Shown in pieces: positions 1 through 8,516 of a stretch of DNA of 64,000 nucleotides. The notes under the pieces were generated by a model. It was not told the DNA's origin, made no database searches, and worked only from the letters and a program-made list of their open reading frames with translations. Position 1 is the first letter of the stretch; every line of letters begins with the position of its first letter. Made by a program: the position numbers and the translations under genes. The DNA comes from CANHBY01 sp046342195 (lineage in GTDB: Bacteria; Pseudomonadota; Gammaproteobacteria; Burkholderiales; Burkholderiaceae_C), in the NCBI GenBank assembly GCA_046342195.1, contig JBKDQE010000026.1, positions 40,661-104,660 on the forward strand. Reading direction: 5' to 3'.

Positions 1-855
1 GTGGGGGTGGTCACCAAACCTTTTGATTTTGAAGGTGCGCGTCGTATGAGCTCTGCTGATGCAGGCCTGGCTGAGCTCGAGGCCAATGTCGATTCCCTCA
101 TCGTCATCTTGAACGACCGCCTGCTCGATGTTCTCGGCGATGACGTCACCCAAGACCAAGCTTTTGCGCACGCCAACGACGTTCTCAAGAATGCGGTGGG
201 AGGCATCAGTGACATCATCCACATTCCAGGTCTGGTCAATGTCGACTTCGAAGACGTCAAGACCGTGATGAGTGAACCGGGCAAGGCCATGATGGGCACA
301 GCCACCGCGGGCGGCCCCGATCGGGCCACCAAGGCTGCAGAAATGGCCGTGGCCTGCCCCCTCCTTGAGGGCATTGACTTGTCGGGTGCCCGTGGTGTGT
401 TGGTCCTGATTGCCGCCAATCGCACCACCTTCCGCTTGTCTGAGTCGCGGAATGCCATGAACACGATTCGTCGCTACGCCTCTGATGATGCCCACGTCAT
501 TTACGGAACCGCTTACGACGAAAGCCTGGGTGATCAGCTGCGGGTCACGGTGATTGCCACGGGACTCAGCCCGGTGAAACGTCAGCAACCCCCCATCAGT
601 GTGGTTCATACCGCCCCCATGTTGCGTACCGGCACCGACAACATACCAGTGTCTGGTGCGCCGCATCACATCGGACGTTCAGCTTCCCACTCGGGTGGGT
701 CTTCGCAGCCCGCTGCAACTGTTCACGATTATGCGGGCATGAACACCCCCGGCGTTTGGCGCAGTGGCCGCAGTTCAGCGGCCAAGGTGGATGCCTTGGT
801 CAATAACGGCATGGAAGAAATTGAAATCCCGGCCTTTCTTCGCAAACCAGGCTGA
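1..855 (+). CDS. ftsZ: Cell division protein FtsZ, C-terminal part (5' end outside window)
   Basis: Tubulin-like GTPase that polymerises into the division ring. The reading frame is open from base 1; the visible part starts at the GVVTKPFDFEG strand, about 110 residues into a normal FtsZ, so the GTP-binding loops lie upstream of the window. Seen here are the second domain (GGISDIIHIPGLVNVDFEDV, then the GTATAGGPDRA segment), a variable Ser/Pro-rich linker of about 80 residues, and the conserved tail peptide IEIPAFLRKPG that binds FtsA and ZipA-type partners. The gene ends with TGA at 853-855. lpxC, which often follows ftsZ in proteobacteria, is not here. Confidence 0.97.
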   Translation: MGVVTKPFDFEGARRMSSADAGLAELEANVDSLIVILNDRLLDVLGDDVTQDQAFAHANDVLKNAVGGISDIIHIPGLVNVDFEDVKTVMSEPGKAMMGTATAGGPDRATKAAEMAVACPLLEGIDLSGARGVLVLIAANRTTFRLSESRNAMNTIRRYASDDAHVIYGTAYDESLGDQLRVTVIATGLSPVKRQQPPISVVHTAPMLRTGTDNIPVSGAPHHIGRSASHSGGSSQPAATVHDYAGMNTPGVWRSGRSSAAKVDALVNNGMEEIEIPAFLRKPG

Positions 856-879
856 CTGATCCAGTCCGGAACAGGCCAA

Positions 880-917
880 GCCTTCAAGCATGGGCTTTCA
901 TGCCAATGCTTGAAGGC
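880..917 (+). terminator. Long palindrome after ftsZ, probable transcript end
   Basis: GCCTTCAAGCAT at 880-891 is repeated as its exact reverse complement at 906-917, giving a 12-bp stem 25 bases after the ftsZ stop. There is no run of T after it, so it may act as an RNA 3' end stabiliser or a weak terminator. Confidence 0.5.
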
Positions 918-1393
918 CTAGTATTCAGGGTCGTCACCAAGCAATACATAGTAAAAAGTTATAAGACTTACGCAAATCAAGGCTGGCCGGCTGTCAGAGT
1001 GCCTCCGCAACGATTTTGCCAATCCAGAAAGCCACCGACTCGTCATTCCGCGCGTCAGTCGCCGAATCCAGAAGGTCTGCGCTCCAATCCCCTCTATTCA
1101 TTCCGCACAACAGTGGCATCAGCATGAACACCAAGAGCTGCTGATTGACTTTACTCTGCTGCCTCTTTTTTTTCTGGATGCTGAAACTGCGCTCAACATG
1201 ACAGTGCGCAGGCCTGTCGATTAAGAGGCGATGACCAGACATAAAATGGCCCTCTGCTTGGAAAAAAAGGAAACCCTGCTGGCACAAGCAAAGAATAGCT
1301 ACAGCCGGTCAATGCGACGCATCAGCCGCGTAGTGAAAAGCGGCGGGCATCCTGTGTTGCACGGGGTTTACCGAGTTTTCACCCCCGAAAACC
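918..1393. other. Gene-poor gap between ftsZ and dctM
   Basis: About 475 bases without a supportable gene. Short open frames exist on both strands, but none resembles a known family or has a good ribosome site. A segment near 1043-1075 (CGTCATTCCGCGCG, later CGAATCCAG) resembles the REP-like sequence seen near 4469. Confidence 0.5.
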
Positions 1394-1426
1394 AAACGCC
1401 CCGACAGGGTCAGTGCCGGGGCGTTT
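1394..1426 (-). terminator. Rho-independent terminator of dctQM
   Basis: AAACGCCCCG at 1394-1403 pairs with CGGGGCGTTT at 1417-1426 (10-bp perfect stem). Read on the minus strand it lies 15 bases past the dctM stop and is followed by a T-rich stretch. Confidence 0.75.
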
Positions 1427-1441
1427 GAAGTCAGCAAAAAA

Positions 1442-3112
1442 TCAAGGTTTCACGGGCGCATCAACCAATCCACGTAGGGGGTCATCGGTCGGCTCGCGGT
1501 CACCTTCGTCCATTTGCTGCTGGAAAACCTGGTCAGCATCGACCTTGATGCCCGTGTCACCCCCTCGGCTCACGAGCCCCGGGAAAGCGATCAGCAAAGC
1601 CACCATCAAGAGCTGGATGACCACAAAGGGAATTGAGCCATTATAGATTTGCCCGGTGGTAACCTTGGCCACTTGTTTGCCTGTGACTTTATCGAGATAG
1701 TCGTTGGCCGGGGCCACGCTGCGCAGGTAAAACAAGGCGAAACCAAAGGGCGGGTGCATGAAGGAAGTTTGCATGTTCACAGCCAGCAACACGCCAAACC
1801 ATACGGGGTCAATACCCAACTTGATGGCCACCGGCCCCAGTAAAGGGACGATGATAAACGACAACTCGAAAAAGTCGAGGAAGAAAGCCAGCACGAAGAC
1901 CATGATATTGACCACGATCAGGAAGCCCAGTTGCCCGCCTGGCAGGCTGGTCAAGAGCTCTTCGACCCAATGATGACCGCCAACCCCCGTAAAAGTCAGG
2001 CTGAAGCAGGTGGCACCGATCAAGATGAAGATCACGAAGCATGAGAGCTTCATGGTGCTGTCCATGGCTTGGCGCAACAACTTCATGGTGATGCGTTTGC
2101 GCATCATGGCCATCACCAAAGCGCCCACAGCCCCCATGGCGCCACCAGCGGTGGGGGTGGCAATCCCCAGGAAAATGGTTCCAAGCACCAGAAAAATCAG
2201 CGCCAGGGGAGGAATGAGCACAAAGGTGACTCGCTCAGCCATGCGAGACAGCAAACCCAATTTAAAGAACTTGTTTACCACAGACAACACAAAGGCCACG
2301 CCCACCCCCACGCACATCGAGGTCACAATCACCTCATCTGTCGGGGTGCCTTCAGGGCGAGACTTGGCAAAAGCGACCGCCAAACCCACCGACAGCAGAG
2401 CCAACACCCCCAGCGAGGGAAGCCCCGAGGAGCCGTTGTCTTCACGGATAGTACGCGCTTCTTTGGGCAAGGCAGGAACCCAACTGGGCTTGAAGATCGC
2501 CAGAATGACGACATAACCGACATAGAGGCTCGTGAGTACGAAACCAGGAATGAAAGCGCCCTTGTAAAGGTCACCCACGCTCTGGCCCAACTGGTCAGCC
2601 ATGATGATGAGCACGAGCGATGGCGGAATGATCTGGGCCAGGGTGCCGGAAGCCGCAATTACCCCGGTCGCCAAGCGGCGGTCATAACCGTAGCGCAGCA
2701 TGATGGGAAGGGAAATCAAACCCATTGAAATCACGGAGGCGGCCACTACGCCGGTGGTGGCCGCAAGCATGGCCCCCACCAGAATAACCGCAAAAGCCAA
2801 GCCGCCACGGATCGGCCCAAACAATTGGCCAATGGTGTCGAGCAGGTCTTCGGCCATTCCGGACCGCTCGAGGATGAGGCCCATCAAGGTGAAGAAGGGA
2901 ATGGCCAGCAGAGTGTCGTTCTGCATGATGCCGAAGATCCGCAAGGGCAAAGCCTGCAAGAGGCTGAAGTTCAACAGGCCCAGCTCGATGCCGACAAAAC
3001 CGAAAAACAGGCCGCAGGCGGCGAGAGAAAATGCCACCGGGTAACCCAGCAGCAGGAAAAGTACCAGCGAGCCGAACATGATCGGCGCGAGGTTGTGCGC
3101 AACGAATTCCAT
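1442..3112 (-). CDS. dctM: TRAP transporter large permease subunit (DctM type)
   Basis: Large membrane subunit of a tripartite ATP-independent periplasmic transporter; it carries the substrate path for sodium- or proton-driven uptake of organic acids. The 556-residue protein is almost entirely hydrophobic helices, with the DctM signatures near the N-terminus (LAIPFFTLMGLILERSGMA) and the conserved GVVAASVISMG loop. It is about 120 residues longer than classic DctM because of an extra central stretch (residues about 220-290) and a polar C-terminal tail, as in the longer DctM branch. Its start overlaps the dctQ stop (TAATG), so the two are coupled. Substrate cannot be told from sequence. Confidence 0.93.
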   Translation of the reverse strand: MEFVAHNLAPIMFGSLVLFLLLGYPVAFSLAACGLFFGFVGIELGLLNFSLLQALPLRIFGIMQNDTLLAIPFFTLMGLILERSGMAEDLLDTIGQLFGPIRGGLAFAVILVGAMLAATTGVVAASVISMGLISLPIMLRYGYDRRLATGVIAASGTLAQIIPPSLVLIIMADQLGQSVGDLYKGAFIPGFVLTSLYVGYVVILAIFKPSWVPALPKEARTIREDNGSSGLPSLGVLALLSVGLAVAFAKSRPEGTPTDEVIVTSMCVGVGVAFVLSVVNKFFKLGLLSRMAERVTFVLIPPLALIFLVLGTIFLGIATPTAGGAMGAVGALVMAMMRKRITMKLLRQAMDSTMKLSCFVIFILIGATCFSLTFTGVGGHHWVEELLTSLPGGQLGFLIVVNIMVFVLAFFLDFFELSFIIVPLLGPVAIKLGIDPVWFGVLLAVNMQTSFMHPPFGFALFYLRSVAPANDYLDKVTGKQVAKVTTGQIYNGSIPFVVIQLLMVALLIAFPGLVSRGGDTGIKVDADQVFQQQMDEGDREPTDDPLRGLVDAPVKP

Positions 3113-3801
3113 TATTTCTTGACTCCGGTAACTTGACGAGCGGCTTGGGCTGTCACGACTTCACGCTCAGCAACTTCTTTTTGCAACAAAAATTCGGCCA
3201 GTTCTTCCTCGGCGGTTTTCCCCTGTGGTTTTTGAGTCGGGTCAGGAATTTGCCCTGCCAAAAAGGCAAAGCGCTTGATGAGCTCAGACAGCCCCTGCAA
3301 GCCCAGCAAAATCAAGCCTGCGGGCAAGAGGGCAAACACCGGCCAGCGGATCAACCCGCCGGCGTTGGCCGACATTTCACCGGTGGCATAAGCGGTTGCA
3401 ACGATCGGCCAGCTCAGGTAGGTCAGGAAACCCACGAACGGAAACAAAAAGCAGCAAATGCCAAAAATATCGATGTAGATCTGCTTGCTTTTGGAGAATT
3501 TTCCTGAAATGACATCGATTTTGACGTGCTCCTGATTCAGGAGCGTGTAACCCGAGGCCAGCATAAAGGTGGCGGCAAAAAAGTACCACTGGATTTCGAT
3601 GAACGAATTGGGCCCCACCCCCAAAGCCGACATGACAGCAGCAAACCCCGCCGTATCACTGGCCCATTTGATCACTGCGGCGTTCAGGGTGCAAATCAGG
3701 GTCATGGCGAGTATCAGCCACCCCAAGCATTTGCCCAAGAATCGGCTCATCGAGTCGATCAGCCGTGAGATTGAAAGTAAAGCAGACAATGGGTTCTCCA
3801 A
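3112..3801 (-). CDS. dctQ: TRAP transporter small permease subunit (DctQ type)
   Basis: Small membrane subunit that joins DctM in the inner membrane. 229 residues with about four membrane helices and the family feature EIQWYFFAATFMLASGYTL followed by HVKIDV, then a charged C-terminal tail. It is the first gene of the pair and is read away from the candidate origin. No periplasmic binding protein gene (dctP) is found beside it, which is unusual for a TRAP operon; the binding protein must be encoded elsewhere or be missing. A CRP-like site lies about 200 bases upstream. Confidence 0.9.
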   Translation of the reverse strand: MENPLSALLSISRLIDSMSRFLGKCLGWLILAMTLICTLNAAVIKWASDTAGFAAVMSALGVGPNSFIEIQWYFFAATFMLASGYTLLNQEHVKIDVISGKFSKSKQIYIDIFGICCFLFPFVGFLTYLSWPIVATAYATGEMSANAGGLIRWPVFALLPAGLILLGLQGLSELIKRFAFLAGQIPDPTQKPQGKTAEEELAEFLLQKEVAEREVVTAQAARQVTGVKK

Positions 3802-3998
3802 TCGTTTTCATCATTCACAAACCACAGCTCCCGGACGCAGCCCAAGACTTCTGGTGTGGCCAAGCCCCGGAAGATCCATGCAGGGCGTGCCGGTGGGTCT
3901 CCTTCAGAACAAAACCATACGACCCGGAATGCTGCAATGCAGTCAAGGACGCAAAAGCCTCAGGGGACTCACTGACTTGGGCCCGCATTAGACACGTT

Positions 3999-4014
3999 TG
4001 TGAGAAAAGTCACA
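3999..4014. promoter_or_regulatory. CRP/FNR-family-like binding site upstream of dctQM
   Basis: TGTGAGAAAAGTCACA matches the TGTGA-N6-TCACA consensus of CRP-family regulators exactly and extends to TTTGTGA/TCACAAA (3997-4016). It lies 198 bases before the dctQ start. The regulator is inferred from the motif only. Confidence 0.55.
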
Positions 4015-4099
4015 AACGAAATTACCGCTACGTAGTTTCCCTGAGGGGTGGAGAGTATAGCCGTGAGTCATCAGGCGTGCAGATGATCACTTGTGAAGC

Positions 4100-4371
4100 C
4101 CTCAAAAAAAAATTTCAGAAAAAAACTTGTCCTCCTACTATTAGCTTTTATAAAAATTTAAAGAGTAGTAGTAGATAGTAGAGGGTCTGGTTTTCTGTGG
4201 ATAAGTCACAAAAATTGTTATAAAACAAACACTTGGCATGTGTATAACCCTGTGGAAATCTTGGGGAAAAGTTAGGGATAACTTCTGGATAACTTTTTTT
4301 ATTCACAGCAAACTGTGGATAAGTATTGAGTTATCCAAGGGTTATCCAAAGGTTATCCACAGACTTATCCT
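4100..4371. other. Candidate chromosomal replication origin (oriC)
   Basis: Five matches to the DnaA box TTWTNCACA lie within 166 bases: 4196-4204 (minus), 4239-4247 (minus), 4299-4307 (plus), 4314-4322 (minus) and 4353-4361 (plus). Near matches sit at 4251, 4284, 4331 and 4342. Left of the first box are a GC-richer spacer (4182-4190) and then TAGTAGTAGATAGTAG at 4166-4181, which fits the DnaA-trio element of the bacterial basal unwinding system. Left of that is an AT-rich stretch (about 4107-4165). Order and orientation fit box, spacer, trio, unwinding region. dnaA is not adjacent, so confirmation needs genome-wide GC skew. Confidence 0.8.
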
Positions 4372-4400
4372 TTGACAAATTTATATTTTTAATGTAAAAT
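4372..4400 (+). promoter_or_regulatory. Strong sigma-70 promoter at the edge of the candidate origin
   Basis: TTGACA at 4372-4377, a 17-base spacer, and TAAAAT at 4395-4400. It points rightward into 4401-4681, where there is no plus-strand gene. Confidence 0.6.
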
Positions 4401-4681
4401 TACGAGAGCCTTGAGATATGAGAATTTTGAAAAATTAAAAATTCTGACTTGTAAAATTCAAGCCGTCGTCATTCCCGCGCAGGCAAAAAGTCATCGAGCG
4501 CCGGCCAGCGCTGCCCGGATTCCCCGATTCACGCGCGCAATGACCAAGTGGTAAAACAGACGATTCGCTCCGTCATGCTGCGCGCAGGCGCAGCATCCAG
4601 ACAAAAACCATGAATGGCTGACCACCTTGGCGCCTTCCCGGGCCACGCTGCCGGGATCTCAATAGGTTTTTGCCTGCGCAG
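4401..4681. repeat. Non-coding interval with REP-like palindromic sequence
   Basis: No gene is visible. The first 60 bases are AT-rich. The rest holds REP-like material: CGTCATTCCCGCGCAGGC near 4469-4486, GGATTCC near 4518, and an imperfect palindrome around 4574-4599 built from TGCTGCGC and GCGCAGCA. Similar fragments occur near 1043 and 21410. Confidence 0.45.
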
Positions 4682-5956
4682 TCATGCCGACTGTGTCAGC
4701 TGAAGTGCGGCAATTCGTTCAATGGCCGGAGGGTGCGAGCTATAAAAACGAGCGTAGAGAGGGTCAGGGGTGAGGGTGGCGGCGTTGTCTTCATAGAGTC
4801 GAATCAGGGCGCCAGAGAGGGCTTTTGCGCTGGCTTGTTGGCTGGCAAAGGCATCGGCCTCAAATTCGTGCTTTCGAGAGGCCCACGCAAAAAGAGGCGC
4901 GATGAAGTCATGGAGCAGGGGCACAGTCAGCATGAAAAGCAGCAGGGCCAGGGCTTCATTCGGAGCATTCACCGACGGTTGAACCCCGAGCCCTTGGTAA
5001 AACCAGGTTTTTCCATGAAGCCAACCCAGCAGAGCCAGGGCCATCCCGCTCAGGCTCAAAGTGGCCAGCAAACGCTGAAGGGTATGTCGACATTTGAAGT
5101 GCCCCAGCTCATGAGCCAAAACAGCCTCGATTTCTTCAGGTTTGAGTTTTTTCAGCAAGGTGTCAAAAAAAACGACACGCCTGGCTGCCCCAAACCCTGT
5201 GAAATAAGCATTGGCATGAGCCGATCTTTTGCTGCCATCCATCACAAACAAGCCTTGAGAGGCAAAGCCACAGCGTTGCATGAGCGACTCTACCCGGGCC
5301 CTGAGTGATTCATCGGCCAGGGGTTCGAAACGGTTGAACCAAGGGGCAATGAAGAGGGGGTAAATCAGCATCATCAAGAGGCTGAATGCGGCCCAGGAGC
5401 CCCAAGCCCAGAGCCACCACCAAGAACTGGCCTGCCCCATCAGCCACAGCACCAAGGCCAGCAGTGGCAAGCCCAGGAAGGTGCTCACCACGATGTTTTT
5501 AAAAGTGTCGGACACCCACAGACGCCAAGTCATGCGGTTGAATCCGAACTTTTGTTCGATGTGAAAAGTGCTGTAAATTTGGAAGGGCAGATCAAGCAAG
5601 CCACTCAGCAGCATGAAGCCAAGCATCAGACTGAGCTGGTAAGCCATGGGCCCCCAATTTGAAAGCCCAGCCTCTTGAAGCCAGCCATTGAAGGCATCAA
5701 GCCCACCAAGCAATGTCCAGGCCAATAGGGTGATGCTGCCAAATGCTGTGGTGAGCAGGCTGAAGCGCGCCTTGGCCACCGTGTAATCAGCCGCTTTTTG
5801 GTGAGCGCGAACACTGACAACCCCGGCAAAAGCCTCAGGAACCTGATTCCGGTGTTTGGTGACATGCTGAATTTGCCGGCTGGCCAGCCACCATTTGAGC
5901 ATGACCGAAAGACACAAAAAAATGGCAAACAAGATCGTGAAAGTGTAGGGGGACAT
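4682..5956 (-). CDS. M48-family membrane metalloprotease (Ste24/CAAX protease type)
   Basis: Integral membrane zinc protease of the Ste24/HtpX clan. The 424-residue protein has several membrane helices in the N-terminal half, the zinc motif HELGH within VLAHELGHFKCRH (around residue 285), and the downstream HEFEADAFA motif that supplies the third zinc ligand. Length and layout fit the bacterial Ste24-like branch, not the shorter HtpX. Bacterial members are thought to act in envelope protein quality control; the substrate here is unknown. It is transcribed divergently from orn, with about 120 bases between them. Confidence 0.92.
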   Translation of the reverse strand: MSPYTFTILFAIFLCLSVMLKWWLASRQIQHVTKHRNQVPEAFAGVVSVRAHQKAADYTVAKARFSLLTTAFGSITLLAWTLLGGLDAFNGWLQEAGLSNWGPMAYQLSLMLGFMLLSGLLDLPFQIYSTFHIEQKFGFNRMTWRLWVSDTFKNIVVSTFLGLPLLALVLWLMGQASSWWWLWAWGSWAAFSLLMMLIYPLFIAPWFNRFEPLADESLRARVESLMQRCGFASQGLFVMDGSKRSAHANAYFTGFGAARRVVFFDTLLKKLKPEEIEAVLAHELGHFKCRHTLQRLLATLSLSGMALALLGWLHGKTWFYQGLGVQPSVNAPNEALALLLFMLTVPLLHDFIAPLFAWASRKHEFEADAFASQQASAKALSGALIRLYEDNAATLTPDPLYARFYSSHPPAIERIAALQLTQSA

Positions 5957-6080
5957 GGGAAGTCAGCTCAAAAAAAAACGGCACATGCAAAACCAGTGAA
6001 AATAGCGAACCCAGTGCACCGTTTACAGATGCCCGACCCCCTCCAGGCGCCTTGATGGTGATGTGCAGCTCAACCAATCC

Positions 6081-6683
6081 ATGATTTCACCCATGATAAA
6101 CGCCGTAGCGCCCGTTCTTGCCAAGAGTGACGACAACCTGATTTGGATTGACCTTGAAATGACGGGTTTGAACCCTGACTCTGACCGGATTATTGAAATA
6201 GCCGTGGTCGTGACTGACTCTCAACTGACGACGCGGGTCGAGGGGCCTGTTTTAGCCATTCACCAAGCCGATGCCACCCTGAACGCCATGGACGCCTGGA
6301 ACAAGGCCACTCATGGCCGCAGCGGTTTGATCGAGAGGGTCAAAGCCTCCACCATCGATGAAACGCAAGCTCAGCAGCAGGTGCTGGCCTTTTTGCAGCA
6401 GTATGTGGGCAAAGGCAAGTCGCCGATGTGTGGCAACAGTATCTGTCAGGATCGTCGATTTTTGGCGCGCACCATGCCTGGGATGGAGGCTTATTTTCAT
6501 TATCGGAATCTCGATGTCAGTACCCTGAAAGAGCTGGCCCGTCGCTGGAAGCCTGAAATCATGGGGGGCTTCAAAAAAGCCCAGGCTCATACTGCACTCG
6601 CCGACATTCAAGAATCAATTGATGAATTGCTGTATTACCGTTCTCAATTTTTGGCCGTGAGACCTGGGGTCAGTACCCCCTAG
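6081..6683 (+). CDS. orn: Oligoribonuclease
   Basis: 3'-5' exoribonuclease that clears two- to five-nucleotide RNA fragments, including pGpG. DEDDh-family residues are visible: D and E in WIDLEMTGLNPDSD, D in ICQDRRFL, and H and D near the C-terminus in HTALADIQES. The core matches the usual 180-residue protein; the frame adds about 20 residues at the N-terminus. Three possible starts exist (GTG 6063, ATG 6081, ATG 6093) and none has a clear ribosome site; 6081 is a compromise. The stop codon touches a perfect 20-bp palindrome. Confidence 0.95.
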   Translation: MISPMINAVAPVLAKSDDNLIWIDLEMTGLNPDSDRIIEIAVVVTDSQLTTRVEGPVLAIHQADATLNAMDAWNKATHGRSGLIERVKASTIDETQAQQQVLAFLQQYVGKGKSPMCGNSICQDRRFLARTMPGMEAYFHYRNLDVSTLKELARRWKPEIMGGFKKAQAHTALADIQESIDELLYYRSQFLAVRPGVSTP

Positions 6684-6701
6684 GGCCTGTTAACAGGCCC
6701 T
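6682..6701. repeat. Perfect 20-bp palindrome, member of a dispersed motif
   Basis: AGGGCCTGTTAACAGGCCCT directly after the orn stop. Its right half, TTAACAGGCCCT, recurs at 25458-25469 and 33268-33279, each time at a gene end or in a gap. Confidence 0.7.
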
Positions 6702-6735
6702 AACGATTGGCTTCGATGGGCGCCCCCTGAGGGCT

Positions 6736-8307
6736 TCATTGAAACGCCACCTCCGCGAAACTGCGCAGTTTGCGGCTATGGAGCTGGCCGACCCCCAGAT
6801 CTCTTAAAAGTTCAATCGCGCGAATGCCGATGCGCAAGTGCTGGTCAACTCGTTCACGGTAAAAGTGGTTGGCCATGCCGGGTAGTTTGATTTCTCCGTG
6901 CAAGGGCTTGTCACTCACGCATAACAAGGTGCCGTAGGGCACCCGGAACCGAAAACCATTGGCGGCAATGGTTGCGCTTTCCATGTCCAAGGCAATGGCC
7001 CGGCTTTGGCTGAAGCGTCGCTCGGGGGTGCGCTGGGGCAAAAGCTCCCAGTTTCGGTTGTCGGTACTGGCCACCGTTCCTGTGCGCATGATGTGCTTGA
7101 GGTCATAGCCCTTGAGTTGAGTGACATCAGCAACGGCAGCTTCCAAGGCCACTTGAACTTCGGCCAAAGGCGGGATGGGCACCCAAAGGGGCAGGTCTTC
7201 GTCAAGAACGTGGTCTTCGCGTACATAGCCATGGGCCAAGACATAATCGCCCAAAGCCTGCGTTGTGTGCAAACCGGCACAATGACCCAGCATGATCCAG
7301 GCATGGGGCCGCAAGACGGCAATGTGGTCGGTGATGGTTTTGGCATTGGCTGGCCCGACCCCGATGTTGATCATGGTAATGCCTGATCCATCAGGGCAGG
7401 TCAGGTGATAGGCGGGCATTTGTGGCATGCGATGGGGGGGCGTGCCTTGCCCGTCACCGGCTTGTGCAGGCAAGCCTTGACGACGCATGAGCATGTTGCC
7501 GGGCTCAACAAAAGCGTCGTAACCGTGCGCTTCATTTCGGCTCATGAGTTCGTGTCCGAGCCGCATGAATTCATCAATGTAAAACTGGTAGTTGGTAAAC
7601 AGCACAAAGTTCTGAAAGTGCTCAGGCGCTGTTCCGGTGTAGTGACGCAGTCGGTGGAGGGAATAGTCAACCCTGGGTGCTGTGAACAAGGACAAGGGGA
7701 AAGGGTCTCCTGGAGAGGGCTCATAGGTTCCGTTGGCGATGCCGTCATCCATGGCGGCCAGGTCTGGCAGGTCAAAGAGATCCCGCATGAGAAGCCGGCG
7801 AGCCGCATCGAGAGAACCTTCCAGGTGGTCGTTTTCTGCGAAAGAGAAATGAATCGGGATGGGTTGCGAACTGGTTCCGATTTCCAGCTTGACCTGATGA
7901 TTGCGCAGTAAAAGCTCGAATTGGGTGAGGTAATAATGATGAAAAAGGTCAGGGCGGGTCAGGGTGGTTTCAAAAATGCCCGGCCCGGAAACAAACCCGA
8001 AACTCAGTCGTGAATCGGCCCTGGCAACGGTGTCGGTTCGAACCCGAATAAATGGGTAGCAAGCTCTTACATGGCTTGTCAAGGCTTCTCCTGCTACAAA
8101 ACGGCTGAGCGCGCCTCGCAAGTGAGTCAGGCTGTTTTGATAAATGGCTTCCACTTGGGCGAGTGCCACCGCCGCGTTGTCAAACTGCGTTGGGGCAATG
8201 AAAGGGGGCAGGAGGCTGGACATAGAGGAATTATTCAAGCTGATTTGCTTTTTGGCGCCGGTGTTTTGTCGTATTGTGAGGTATTGTGGGGAACTCTGAG
8301 GAGGCAT
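6736..8307 (-). CDS. amn: AMP nucleosidase
   Basis: Splits AMP into adenine and ribose 5-phosphate, adjusting the adenylate pool. The protein has the N-terminal AMP nucleosidase domain (IAPTQFDNAAVALAQVEAIY onward) and a C-terminal purine-phosphorylase-like domain with NIGVGPANAKTITDHIAVLRP and the late ALDMESATIAANG motif containing the substrate-binding Glu. ATG at 8307 has a GGAG five bases upstream; a longer frame starts at 8346. Homology proper begins near the Met at 8223, so the first about 28 residues may not be translated. Its 3' end faces orn. Confidence 0.93.
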   Translation of the reverse strand: MPPQSSPQYLTIRQNTGAKKQISLNNSSMSSLLPPFIAPTQFDNAAVALAQVEAIYQNSLTHLRGALSRFVAGEALTSHVRACYPFIRVRTDTVARADSRLSFGFVSGPGIFETTLTRPDLFHHYYLTQFELLLRNHQVKLEIGTSSQPIPIHFSFAENDHLEGSLDAARRLLMRDLFDLPDLAAMDDGIANGTYEPSPGDPFPLSLFTAPRVDYSLHRLRHYTGTAPEHFQNFVLFTNYQFYIDEFMRLGHELMSRNEAHGYDAFVEPGNMLMRRQGLPAQAGDGQGTPPHRMPQMPAYHLTCPDGSGITMINIGVGPANAKTITDHIAVLRPHAWIMLGHCAGLHTTQALGDYVLAHGYVREDHVLDEDLPLWVPIPPLAEVQVALEAAVADVTQLKGYDLKHIMRTGTVASTDNRNWELLPQRTPERRFSQSRAIALDMESATIAANGFRFRVPYGTLLCVSDKPLHGEIKLPGMANHFYRERVDQHLRIGIRAIELLRDLGVGQLHSRKLRSFAEVAFQ

Positions 8308-8516
8308 CAACGCTCCATACTCTTTGTGGGGCTCAGCTTGTGGCATGCTGTGGCCCTCTGCCGGATTATTTTTTCAACATCGTTGATTTGCCAATGTTCC
8401 CTTTGCCTTGCCCTCACCCCATGCTTTTGCATGGTCTTTGTGCCTGTGGATCTCCGGCCCCGGAAAAGCCCCCTCAACCTCAGCATGCTCATGGCGATTG
8501 AGAGGAGCCCGCACGG

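Noticed and set aside
994..1287. 97-residue minus-strand frame between ftsZ and dctM
   Set aside because: No family likeness, no ribosome site, and part of it is REP-like sequence.
4100..4400. DnaA boxes as a plasmid origin or a titration site such as datA
   Set aside because: No replication or partition genes flank it, the neighbours are core genes, and the trio plus AT-rich DNA fits an unwinding site better than a titration cluster.
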